From: Pipra filicauda | Taxonomy: Eukaryota; Chordata; Aves; Passeriformes; Pipridae | Assembly: GCF_003945595.2 (NCBI RefSeq) | Contig: NW_024103873.1 | Coordinates: forward strand, 992,001-1,056,000 | Length of the DNA stretch: 64,000 nt | Reading direction: 5' to 3' | Shown: positions 53,128 through 64,000 of the stretch, one piece after another | Layout of the letters: every line of letters starts with the position of its first letter | Position numbering within the stretch: the stretch's first letter is position 1 | Made by a program: the position numbers and the translations under genes | Notes under the pieces: model-generated | What the model saw: only the letters and a program-made list of their open reading frames with translations | Databases searched by the model: none | Told to the model about the DNA's origin: nothing

Positions 53128-53167
53128 GGATGGTGGTGATGGGCTCTGGATGGTGGTGAGGGGCTCT
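53128..53167 (+). repeat. 20-bp direct duplication
   Basis: GGATGGTGGTGATGGGCTCT at 53128 is repeated at 53148 with one change (GATGGG to GAGGGG). Confidence 0.88.
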
Positions 53168-53327
53168 GATCTCCCCATCAGGCCCTGACCAGCAGGGCCA
53201 GGCTCAGCTCAGCAGCCTGGCTGACAGGGATTAGACAACTCCATGACCCGTGTTTACAGAAGCCCAAAGCCATGGCAGAGGCTGAGCTCACTGCAGGAGC
53301 AGCTGGGCCCTTCCAGCTCCAATTCCA

Positions 53328-53410
53328 CAAACAAGGAGAGGGGAGAGAAGATGAGAACAGGGGGAAGAGGAGAGGAAGGGGAGGACAGGGAGGATGGAGA
53401 GGGAGAAGGT
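53328..53410 (+). repeat. Purine-rich (GA-rich) tract
   Basis: About 80 bases of almost pure purine, for example AAGGAGAGGGGAGAGAAGAT and GAGGAGAGGAAGGGGAGGAC, with only a few interrupting pyrimidines. On the transcribed minus strand it is a polypyrimidine tract. Part of it reads as an Arg/Gly/Glu-rich open frame, which is only low complexity. Confidence 0.85.
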
Positions 53411-55061
53411 GCCTTTACTCTCCACTTGAAAATACACTGACAATTTTGACTGAATAAAGTCCCCACACGGATGCTAAATGTCAGTGTGAGCTTTGCCAGG
53501 CAAGCAGCAAACTGGGACTCACTTCTCTGGGATAAGCCCTAATCAAACATGAGTGACAAATAAAAGCTCAGACATTTTTCCAAACGCTCAGCACGTGACT
53601 CCTGCTCCTTTGTTGCCCCTCCTGCTCTGCCTCTGAGGCACAGCAGCATTTTATCAGGATGCTGGTGGCTTTTGAAATGCCACCTCCTTACTACACTCAG
53701 ATCTTACAAGTGTCTGTCAGATCCCTCGGTGTCAGCTTCAGAAAGGAGCACGGGGTTTATTTCCTTCTCCTTCATTACTTATTTTTCCAATTCCCTTCCC
53801 TCCAGTTATTTATCCCTCCGGAGGGTAAAAGCACAGCACAGGAACAAGCCCCTCGTGCATCCTTCATCAGGATCTGCAGCCTTGCTGCTAATTACTGCAG
53901 TGCCAGCCCTCGGGCTGACAGGCAGCTCCCGAGGATGGGGCTGGGCAGGTTGTGCTAACCCTGCACTTCACCCAGGCACTGCATCACACCACGTTTGCCG
54001 AGCCCAGAAGCACAGGAATGTTTTTTGATAGGCTGTGTTCTGGTATCACAAGCAACCAACAGGAAAATTAGCATTGTAAAATGGCAACCTCATTTAGATA
54101 AGCACCATGTGAATCCATCTAATTTGTATACAGTGTCATTATATGGTCACAACTGAGTGACTCAAGCCTCTTTCTTTTCTTCTGCTTCCCCCCCTCTCCT
54201 AAATACCAGTGCTCTGGGAGTATCCTTAGTTAGTTCTGCATTGCTGCCAGCTGCCAGCTCCCTGGCAGCACTAAAGAGCAGGAACATTGCTGTCCCTGGC
54301 TGGGGAATGCCAGCTGCCAGGGAGGGGGCAGCAGCTCTGTCCCCTGCCCGGGGAGCCCCAGCAGCCATCCCCTCCTGTCAAGGGTGCTGCCCACCTCCCT
54401 GGGCTCCAGCACTTCAGTAAGCCCCCAAAACATCCCTTCCCAAGCTCTTCACAGGGTTTTTTTTGGAGCTGCTGAGGAGCTCCTCAAAATGGTTGTCAGC
54501 CCCTCCACTGACACAGCCCCTCCTGCACAGACAGTGCTGCTCTCACACCTTTGGGCTCAGGGGCCACCAGCCCCTGGGCTGCACTGCTGACAAGTCCCCC
54601 ACATCCCTCCCAGTGCCCCCACACCAGCTCTCAGCTCCCACCACACTGGGAACACACGTGTGGAGCAGCAGCATTTATGGGTTTTGTCTTCCTGCAGACT
54701 TTTCATAGCCAGAAATGCCAGAAGATTTTAACACCCATGCTGACAGCTTGGAATCGCCATGTTTAATAACAGAAAGTTGACAGGGAAACTAGATAGACAG
54801 GAATCCTCTCCACTTGCACACTGTCCTGGTCCATCTCCATTATTCCAGGCATGCAGGAGATTTGTATCTATCAAGGTGCTTACACCAGTTCCATCACCAT
54901 GGCATCCCAGAGCTCTCAAGTCTTTAAAAATAGAACTAATAGCATTTTCTCCTTATTTCTCCCTTTCAAGCTTTCAAGAGAAATGCTCGAATCATTTACG
55001 GCTTTATTTTATTTATTCATTTGTTTGTGAAAGAGGCTGAGTGAAGCACATCACATCCCTT

Positions 55062-55109
55062 TCCTGTCAAGGAAAAGGAAAGAAGAAGAGGAAAAAAAAA
55101 AAAGAATTT
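55062..55109 (+). repeat. Purine-rich tract with a run of 12 A
   Basis: GGAAAAGGAAAGAAGAAGAG followed by a dozen A, then GAATTTGAAAGG. Simple low-complexity DNA. Confidence 0.8.
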
Positions 55110-58100
55110 GAAAGGATTGTCTATGTTGTTGTACAAGCCCCAGCACCTGTGGGTGCTCATACTTCCATGGGGAGTGTTTTTCCAGGCTGATCCAGCTCCA
55201 GTGGCAGCCCAGACTGCAGCACCATATGCCAGGTGGGATGGGAAAGCAGGAGACAGAGAGGAAGGAGCACTGCGTAATTGAGAGCAATCCTACAGAGAGC
55301 CTGGATTAATTAGTGCAGAGATGCAGCTCGAGGAAACAGTCGCTGCAATGCTACTGCATCTTTTTAATCACCTGCACACTCAGGAGAGCGAGGCTGGCAC
55401 AGACCCCTGGGGCAGGAGAGCCCCCTGCTACCCCAGGAATCCAACCCCAGGGAGTGGCAAATCCGTCCAGGAAGGGGCCTGGCACAGCCCAGCACACCAG
55501 AGACGAGTGATCTTTGGATCCCTCCTTCCCCTGCTCTTCTGCTGCCTTCAACTCTTCCCAGGTTGGAGAAGCAGATGGGGGTATTATTATGGAGTATTGG
55601 AATTACCTATATTTGCTCCTTTACCTCCCCTCTCAGTGTTTTTGGCTTAATGAGATGGCAAGAGCCCTGCAGATCTCCTGGCAGGGTTCTCTTCACCACT
55701 GCAGCTCCTGAAGGTGTCCCAGACACAACCCCAGCCCAGCAGGAACGAGGAGGTGCCCGATGGGAGCATGTTCTGAGCTGTGCCACAGGGAGGGGGAGGC
55801 TGTCCTGTTCCTGGGAGAACACAGCTCCTGCCAAGGGGAACAGAGCAGGGTTTGGGGCTCAGTGCTATGAGATGAGACACCACTGCACAGGTTCCTCAAG
55901 AGTGGGGACAGTTTGAACCCCATGGGGACTATAAGGCTTTGTATACAAGCAGTGTGTCCCCAAATCCTCTGTGTTAGTGTTCCACACCTACAGATCCATT
56001 CAAAACACAGCAGGACAAAGCAACAACCTCCTGGGTGACACAGTGAGGGAGGGCTCTCCCTTTGCTGTCCCCAGACCGAGGGCACCAACTTCCCTGTGCT
56101 CACTTTAGAGCTCTCAATGAAAAGAGGAAAAAAACCATGACAGCAAAACTCACTTAATAAGGCAGGAAAATCTCAGTTCTCCCATTGGTACCTTCTAGGA
56201 CTATGGAAATTAGAGATGGAAAAAGCTCTCTCCGACCCCCTCTCCCATATCTAGGCCAATGCAGAGGAGTATTCCCCAGATCCCGGCTCTCTCCCGCTTA
56301 CTGCAGAATAATCACAGCCAACAACGTGACTCTGTGCTTCCCCAGGAGCAAACCTCCACATCCTCCTCATGCCCATGGAGTTCAGGACTCCCGTGGATCC
56401 TGCCCTGGGATGCCCCAGCAGTGCCCCTTCCCGGGAATGGCAGCGCAGCCACCCCTGACATTCCCGTCCCAGCCTGGGCACCACGGTCAGGGCACAGGTT
56501 AACCCTGCAGAGTCACTCCACCCCATTTTGCCACCATAATCGAGCAGGAAGAGACACTAATTAGCACAGAGCTGTTGCAGGAATGCATGAATATTAATGC
56601 AACCGTCCAAACTAATTTCCCCAATTACTGCTGTTACAGCAGCTCTATTACAATCCATAAAGTGAGGATTGATATGAAGATCTCTCTAATAAGAGTGAGA
56701 ACAACTGCTCCTGGAGCTCCATCACGCCTCAGCTGACACTAACAAGGGTAATTTCTTTCCCTGTATGAAATAATAAAAATCTGTAAATATTTTAAGGATA
56801 AAAGATGCCTTCATCATTCACTCAAAAAAACCCAAAACATCCCATCCAGCTTTCAGAGATGCTTTTACAGCCATTAATGGGAACACTCTGATCTAGGGGC
56901 TGGTGTTTGATTCCAGCTCCAGCAGTGAGGGGCATTGCCTGCCTGCTCGTGGTGTTGCTGGCTCTGCACCTCAAACACTGATGCCACTGCCTTTGTGGGT
57001 AAATATTGTTATAAAACACACACACAGAGCTCCTGCATCACACACTGAGAGCTGGAGTTTGTCATCTCCTGCTCCTGAACTCCCAAGCACAGAGCATTGA
57101 GCACGGAGAAAGACAGAAAGACCCATTAAACCAATGAGCTGGCTCCTGGTTTGGGATCTTTATTCCAGGTTTCACATTGCTACTCCCCCTCTGAAGTGAC
57201 TGAGCTCAGGAATTCATCAGTTTGTGAAATGGTTGAACGATTATATGACATGTTAGAGCTTAAATGCACTTTTATTATGCATAAAGCATTACATCTTTGT
57301 ATTTATTTCCTTTTGCAATGCTTTTTTACCCCTCTGCAAACACTGCCAATACCTGGAAATGATAAAGCTAAAAACTACTGCAATTACAAAGAAATTAAAC
57401 CATTTCCTAAGGAGAAAACCATGAGATACATTTAGATTACATGATCAACTCATACTGATTCAGAACAAGGGTAAACATCACTCCTACTTCCCAACTGAGG
57501 ATGACCACTGCTTGACATCCATCACAATTTAATGAACTAGTACCTCTAGATATGCCTAATTTATCAGTTCCCAGCACTGTGAGACACCTGACACACAAAT
57601 CAGAGCAGCAAGAGCTTCACTCTCACCAAAGAACACGAACACATGTGATGGTTACAGAGATGAACTCTCAGTTCTGACCAGACACCACACCCCAAAGCCC
57701 ACCTGAACCCCAGAGACCACCACCTCTGCCAGCCCTCACCCACCCACCCCTCACACTGAGGCAAATATTCATCTCTTTTCTTGCTGTACAGGCAAGGATG
57801 GGGAGCAGGACGAGGCAACAGCACCTGCCAGGAGACAAGGATCTACTGGGGAACAGCTCCCAGAGATACCACAGCTCCTCAAACAACCACAGCTGATCTG
57901 GAGGGTGAACTTGTCTCAGCCCTGCAGTCTTACCTGCAGGCTGTCTGTACCAACTCTGTGCCTGATGCTTCTCCAAGACCTTTTGTGTTTTGGGGAAATG
58001 GCAACTCAACATAATAAATGGCAGCACGAGCAGAGGGTCTGAGTGCAAATTTGCTTTCCTGGTGCTCATGAGGTGTAAAAGCAGGGAAGGATTAAAGGAA

Positions 58101-59702
58101 GCAAAAGCCCACTGGCAGCAGTGAACAGCAGGGGAAGCTGATAAACATCCCCCACCCCAGGCTGTGATGGACCAGATGCAAGGGCCAGGAAATGAGGCAG
58201 TGTTTTACATGCCCTGCTGGTCTGCAGCTTTGAAAAACCCCTCTGTGAGCAGCCTGGAAACACACAGGAGAGCCTTGGAGAGGTTTTTTTTCTCTGCTTC
58301 CACCTGCTGGTCAGACCATCCTCATTTGCACTGGAGAGGAGCACTGCAGAGGAGTTACAGCTGTGGGGATTTACAGGGATGGGTTGGGGACCCCCCAGCA
58401 GGGTCATGCCCATGCCCAAAGCCCAGTGGCTGCACTGGAGCTCTGGGACATTCCAGAGCAGCACAATGGGACATGGAGTAGCTCTTTGTTTTCTAGAAAT
58501 GCAGCCACAATATTATGTTTTACAATTATTTTCTGAATCACAACACATTCATTGCTTTGGTGGTGTTGGCAAATTCATATGCAAATACTGGACACTGTAT
58601 TACACATAATCTAAACAGAAAATAAAACTGCAATGCAGCCTCATGACCATGCCATCATTTCTATGGTAATGCCAAGGAAGAAGAATTTCACAAATAATAA
58701 TTTTGGAGGGTGAAAAACAGTCTCAATACCTTTCAGAAGGAGATTTTTTTTTTTTTCCAGAAGGGACATTGACTGAAAATTGAAAGAGACTCATTAAAAT
58801 TGTTCCTTGAGATAATTACTATTAATGACTGTCATCCAGCATGAATATTGAATTAGAAGCAAATTCTGTTGTGATGTGCACTCAAGTACCTAAATCAAAA
58901 TTTTAATGTAGAGCTACTTGCTAAATATCAGCCTTATCTATTGCAGTTATCACCACAGAGCCCCACACCCACCTCTGCACGGGGACAGAGGAGCTGCTTG
59001 TCCAGCTCCTGGGCCAAAGGGCTCTGTGCAGACTGCAAAGCATCAAAGCCCATAAGTGATGTCCTTCAGCTGCTCACACAGGCCCCTCTCAGCCTCTGCA
59101 TTAATAATTTAACAACATCATGCCATGACAGTCAAAGTGGAGCAAAACCCTCTGCAAAGGGTGATTCCAAACAAGTGTGGCACCAGGGCAGAGGAGCTGC
59201 TGTGCCCTGCAAGCAGCACCTTTCAGTCAAGTCCTGCTTCCTAGCTCCTTTTTTTATATCAAATCCAGAGCCTCCCACAAACACTGTTTATGTCACCCCA
59301 GATCCAAAGGACATCAGTTCCAGCACAACTGGCACTGCGTGGGAGCATCGTGGAGGCCACACCAGTGGCAGCCAAGGACAAGGAGGAGCTGGAGCCTGAG
59401 TTTGGGTCTTTTTGGTGAACCCAGTCAGAGAGGTGGGTGCCCAGGATGCAGCTGTTTATAAACACAGCCCCAGCTGTGCTGGGTCAGGCTGCAATGTTTG
59501 CACCCCCAGCTCCAAGGTACCTCTGCAGTCACTCATGTAAAGGACAGGGATAGTTTTCACAGAAATTGCCATTTCTTGTCATCCAACAACACAAGATCAT
59601 TCCTGAGGAATTAGATCCAAGTACCAGCTTTCAAACAGACACTTCCAGCCCAGCAGTGGGAGCAGCAGGTGAAACACTGGATGGATGCTCAGCTCCCTAA
59701 AC

Positions 59703-59965
59703 TGATGGACAGGACAAGAGGAAATGGCCTCAAGCTGTGCCAGGGGAGGTTTAGATTGGATATTAAGGAAAAATTTCTGTCCTGAAAGGGTTGTCCATGC
59801 CTGGCACAGCTGCCCAGGGCAGTGGGGGAGTCCCCATCCCCAGAGGGACCTGAGAGCCATGTGGATGTGGCAACTGAGGACATGGGTTAGTGGTGGCCTT
59901 GGCAGTGCTGGGGAATGGTTGGGTTTGATCTCAGAGGACTTTTCCAACTGCAAGGATTCCCTGAT
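59703..59965 (+). mobile_element. CR1 LINE 3' fragment
   Basis: GGACAAGAGGAAATGGCCTC, AGCTGTGCCAGGGGAGGTTT, TTGGATATTAAGGAAAAATT, CACAGCTGCCCAGGGCAGTG, GAGTCCCCATCCCCAGAGGG, GCCATGTGGATGTGGCAACT and a GTTAGTGGTGGCCTTGGC stretch. It is sense oriented and ends near GGATTCCCTGATT. It corresponds to the first 260 bp of the type seen in reverse at 3822. Confidence 0.92.
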
Positions 59966-62900
59966 TTGGGACAAGCATGGTGCAGGAAGGGGAGAGGATG
60001 AGGAGCAGAGCTTCCCATGCCAGGGCAGAGGCAGAAAAATGCATTTGTTTCTCACTTTTCTTATTCATCAGGGCTGCAGCAGAGCTAATAGGCTACAATT
60101 GAACAAAAGTGCCCAACAACAACAAACCAGCCCCATTTAGACCAAAGAACAGTGCTGAAAATGTTCCCACCTGCTTTATAGTTGCCTGTATCCTTTGTCT
60201 CAGCTCCTTTCATGTCCCTCTTTCCCACCAAGGACCAGGTCTTTGGTTTCTTCCCCTCAAGGCCTGCTAAGCTTTTCTTTTTCTGGCTTTATCTTTGAAG
60301 ACATTGCCTGTATTTCCAAGCCTTTCATACTTCTCCGTTACATATCCCTGCTCCATCTGGCACTTGCAACACCTTCCAATTTAGATTCATCTGGAATGAA
60401 TCCAGCAACAGCTTCAGAAATACTGAAGCAGATGCTTTAAACAATGGCTCTTCCACCTTCTGCACTGATGGAGAAGGAGGGAGCTGCCAGACCCTCCTGC
60501 CCTCTCCTTTGCCCTGGAGAGCTCCTCACTCTCAGGGTTGGAGCGTTCCCAGCTCTGGAGGAGGACAGAGCACTCCAACTCGGGCTGTCAGGGCTGTTTG
60601 GGTGGCCCTGGGCACAGGCACGTGGTCCTGGGCAGTTCCTGGTTTCCTCTGTGCATCCTCATTCCCAATCCACACCACATCCTCACCCCCCTGCACACAA
60701 AATCCCATCTGCTCTCCAGTTCCCTGCCACCACCTCTCTCTCCATCCATCACATCCATTGCCAAATGGCCCAGGTGCCACCCAGCAGGTGGGTCCCCATC
60801 CCTGAGCCACCTCTGGGTGCTCTGCTGCCGTGGGTGCTGCAGCCAGGGCAGGGGACAGGGTGTCACAGGGACCCTTCTGCATTTCCCAGTGTCCCTGAGG
60901 TGCAGAGGTGAGACTGTGGCTCCCCTCGAGTCCATCCCCCGTGCCAGGAGGAGCTCAGGGCACTGCTGGGGTGTGGTGCCACTTCAGCCCAAGCCTCAGC
61001 CTCACCCCCCTGCCTCCAGTCCTGCACAGACTCTTCCCAGTGATGCTGCTCAGTCCTGAGGAGCTCCTGGATTTACGGATCTGTAACCACCTCTGAAGCT
61101 GCTGGCTCCACACACACACACACACACGAGGTATTTATCCAAGGCAGCAGTCACAGAGATCCAAGAATATTTAATTTTCAGAGGCACCAGTCCCAGACTT
61201 CACGCTGCCCACTGCCTACTCAGCAGATCCACCACAGATTCACTCAACTACCTCTGTTCTCCTCTTTGTTTTCTTTTCATCTTCCCGATTATTGCCGATC
61301 ATTCCCAGGAAGTTACATCAGTAATTCAAACCAGAGCTGCAAACCTGGCTCCTGGGTGTAATGAGGGTGTACTGCAGCATTGATCTGGCTTCTCGTGGGC
61401 TGCAATAAACATAAATCAAACTCCTCATCCTTCCCCCTTTGAAATGGAAACCTTTCAGCAAAGAGCCAACCCCATCCTGAGGTGCTTCAAGTGCTGCTAA
61501 TTTTCAGCCACGTATATAAACTATTTATCTTCCCTGCAGCTTAAACAGAAGCTGAACTCATTCAGCTGGTTTCAGACTGCCCCTCGGATGCTGAGAGGAT
61601 GATCCACCACGGAGCACCCCCAGGAGCAGGGCAGCTTCCACTGGGAGCAGTTTGGTGCCACCTGGGACACCCGGGCTGGGCAAGGGCCTGGCTGGGTGGG
61701 ATTTCACAGCCAGTCAGGAACCCTGCAAGTGTCTCCATAAACGTGCCCCCCTGTGAGGGCTCCTACAGCAGTGATTCCTGGTGGGGAGCTCTGCCTGCAC
61801 ACCCCCCCCCCACAGCCTGGGAATGCCAAGGGCTCCCACCGCGCTCTGCTCGGGTAACACGGACAGCAAGTGCTGCAATGATTAAAGAGCACCTGCTCTT
61901 TTTTAAAGGATCACAAAGAAATCTGGAGGGTAAAATAAGCAATTCTCATTAAGTCAATTGTTATTTATCAGGGGGGTTTGGTGGCTACAGGAACCTGGAT
62001 TGTGCAGTGGCTGTGGGAGCTGTGCCACCCCAGCCCACCCTGGAGTCCAACGCTGGCACCGAGCCCTCACCCCCAGAAGAGCCCTGGGACAACTGGGCAG
62101 TGGCACTGGGCACATCCCAGCCCTGCACACCCAGCAGGAGGTCGGGGGCTGACCCCCCTCAGAGGGCAGAGCCAAACCTCCCATCCAAGAACGCGTGGAC
62201 AATTCATCCCACCTCTTGCTTGTCACACGGAGCCACACTGGCCACCTGTCCTGGGCAGGGGTCTGACCAGCACCCAAAGTGACACGTGGCAGCTGAACAG
62301 CCCTGCCAGGCTCCAGAGCACTGTGGGCACTGCCAGGGGAGCACAGGGAATGGGAAGGCACGAGCAGCATCCACACCCCGGGACACCCAGAGACTGATCC
62401 CATCAAACCTGCCCTGAACGCAGCAGGTGATTGTGCAGGAGTGAGAAAGGGGCCTCGTGCATTTAAATGCTGGATTAAGCTTCGAGAAGAGAAAATCATA
62501 TTTCTGCTACAGCACAAAGCAAAGCTGCTGTGAAAACACTCCCTCACAAAAGTCCTATCGGGAAGCACCGCACTTGTAATTAAATGATATGGATAATAAA
62601 AACCAAGTATCAAAGGGAAGGGAAAATAAAGGTTTGAAGGTAAAAGATGTTCTCAGATCTGATTTCAAAATGATGGTGCATAAATGGGAGAGCAAATTTA
62701 ACAATATTACTGTACTCTATCATTAGGAGAAAATGAGAGCGATTTGCTTATCGCTAAACTGCATTTTTAAACAAAAACACCACTTAAACAAAATATATCT
62801 TTGATACAAAGACCATAAAATCTGGGTTATTCACGACTAACCAGACTGAAAGGAGGTTTCAGGCAGGATGTTTTGTTCTGCAGGCTGCATTCCAGGCTCT

Positions 62901-64000
62901 CTGTGTCCAAGGTGGCATCGGGAGGTGGGCACAGGGAGCACAGGGAAGGGAAGGCAGCGCCTGCACTTCTGAACCAAGCAAAAGGGCACCCACACAAGCC
63001 ACTTCAGGCAGGTTCAATCCACAGCAAACCCCTTGGCCAAAGGTGTGAGATTCCAGTGGAAACCCTGGGGCTGGGACATCCCAGAGCAGGCTCAGGTCTC
63101 CCTGGAGTCTCCCACACTGGAACAGTGCTGGAATGAGCTGCAGCTCATCATAAAGCTCATCACAAAGCTTTATGGCTTCAATATAAAGAAAATGCAAGTC
63201 AGCTTTTGCTGTCCACAAACATCCTGATTTGTTTTGCACCTTCCCACAACGTCCTGGCCCCCGGGAAATAAACACTCTGCCAAGTTCAGCAGCATTTGTT
63301 CTCCCCCAGCACTGAACACGTGGGTCCCTCCCCAGCCCTGGGGGCCGAGGACACTCTGTCCCCTCAACTCTCCCTGCAGGGTAAGAGATCAGCTGCATTT
63401 GCAAACACATCACTTGCTCTTGTACAAACAAAGGAACACGAAGTTCACAAGGTGATTGCCAAAAAAACCCGTTTGGTACCGATTCTCTCTGCTCAGTCAG
63501 TTTTATAAGCCAATAAACCTCTTTTATTACAATCTCACACTCCAGTCTCCCTCCAAGCTCAGTGAGGTGTGAAGCTCCCCAGAAGCAGCACCAGACACTG
63601 GCTTCAGTCACTGCCAGCCCAGACTTAGATTGAGTAGAAATTTTAAAATAATTCCAATATAAAAAATTATTATGTTACCAAATTTATGCTGTCCAGCAAA
63701 ACACCAAACTGATTTACAAAACCAGTGGCTGAACTCCACCAGCCTCCCAGGGAAAGCAGGAATGCTTGAACACACCAGCTTTCAGAGATGCCAGAGTACC
63801 AAGAGGCTTTTGATATATATTTAATTGCTAAACTCAAAGAAAATCCAAAAGCAACCCGAGGTGAATAACTGAGATGAGAGATTCAGCTCCGAGAAATGCC
63901 AAGAACTGCACATTTTCCCCCATCTGAATCCTTCAGACAACACTTCAAACATGGAACTGAAGCTTTGGAAGTGGAAGGGGTTGCTGGGTGCTCTGACAGA
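59966..64000. other. Intronic sequence at the window end
   Basis: 60440-61090 and 61600-62420 are G+C-rich and C-rich, including a C10 run at 61802-61811. 62570-62830 and 63630-63690 are A+T-rich. The long minus-strand frame at 62859-63611 has no recognisable domain. No CR1 seen. Confidence 0.55.
61109..61127 (+). repeat. CA microsatellite
   Basis: About nine and a half uninterrupted CA units after GCTGGCTC and before GAGG. Usable as a length marker. Confidence 0.92.

Larger units (their letters stand above)
51506..59702. other. Longest CR1-free stretch of the window, 8.2 kb
   Basis: It holds the 20-bp duplication, the two purine tracts, a C-rich stretch at 54240-54660, a TAAT-rich patch at 56560-56800 (ATGAATATTAATGCAACCGT, TGAAATAATAAAAATCTGTA), an A+T-rich stretch at 57200-57560 and a run of T at 58745-58757. 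I recognise no interspersed element or exon. Confidence 0.55.

Noticed and set aside
58744..58760. T-run followed by CCAG resembling a plus-strand splice acceptor
   Set aside because: No open, recognisable exon follows, and such T-run plus CAG combinations are common by chance in A+T-rich introns.
60444..61059. Overlapping plus-strand frames of 155 and 173 residues
   Set aside because: Pro/Ser/His-rich translation of C-rich DNA with few stop codons; no domain or splice context.
62859..63611. 250-residue open frame on the minus strand, one of the longest in the window
   Set aside because: No recognisable domain, no codon periodicity I can see, and no neighbouring exons or conserved family words; G+C-rich intron DNA gives frames of this length by chance.

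Overview
The window is a piece of a vertebrate, almost certainly bird, nuclear genome. It is nearly all intron. The only coding sequence I can support is one internal exon on the minus strand (36865-37081, 217 bp). It encodes part of the extracellular ligand-binding domain of a group III metabotropic glutamate receptor, best matched to GRM7. Its frame is open and its splice sites are consensus (a pyrimidine-rich tract and AG before it, GT after it). No neighbouring GRM7 exon was found, so the flanking introns run at least 36.8 kb on the 3' side (1-36864) and 26.9 kb on the 5' side (37082-64000). That fits the very large introns known for this gene.

The bird assignment rests on the interspersed repeats. 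I recognise 25 fragments, and every one is a CR1 LINE (chicken repeat 1). Nearly all keep the CR1 3' end, with its degenerate ATTCTATG-type tail, and are truncated on the 5' side. Mammalian SINEs and L1 are absent. Four types of 3' end can be told apart, and 13 copies lie in minus and 12 in plus orientation. The long type with the GAGCTGGGAGGGACC start (31690 and 38331) suggests a songbird; that last step is inference.

Layout: 1-2.2 kb is a dense CR1 patch. From 2.2 to 31.7 kb there are scattered short CR1 pieces, a 51-bp duplication (12.2 kb), a GC-rich stretch with a 21-bp repeat (15.1 kb), a CpG-denser stretch (23.1-23.6 kb) and a 20/31-bp minisatellite (26.1 kb). From 31.7 to 34.2 kb lie a CR1 copy, a 31-bp minisatellite with alternating units and a 23-bp repeat. 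The exon sits in a CR1-free gap from 34.2 to 38.3 kb. From 38.3 kb to the end there are more CR1 copies, including the longest (38331-38940), purine-rich tracts (53.3 and 55.1 kb), a CA microsatellite (61.1 kb) and several A+T-rich, TAAT-rich islands that could be conserved non-coding elements.

I found no second gene, RNA gene, CRISPR array, provirus or unusual genetic system. Long open frames elsewhere are chance frames in C-rich, minisatellite or CR1 DNA. The most checkable points are the two minisatellites with higher-order unit patterns, the exon's substitutions, and the TAAT-rich islands.
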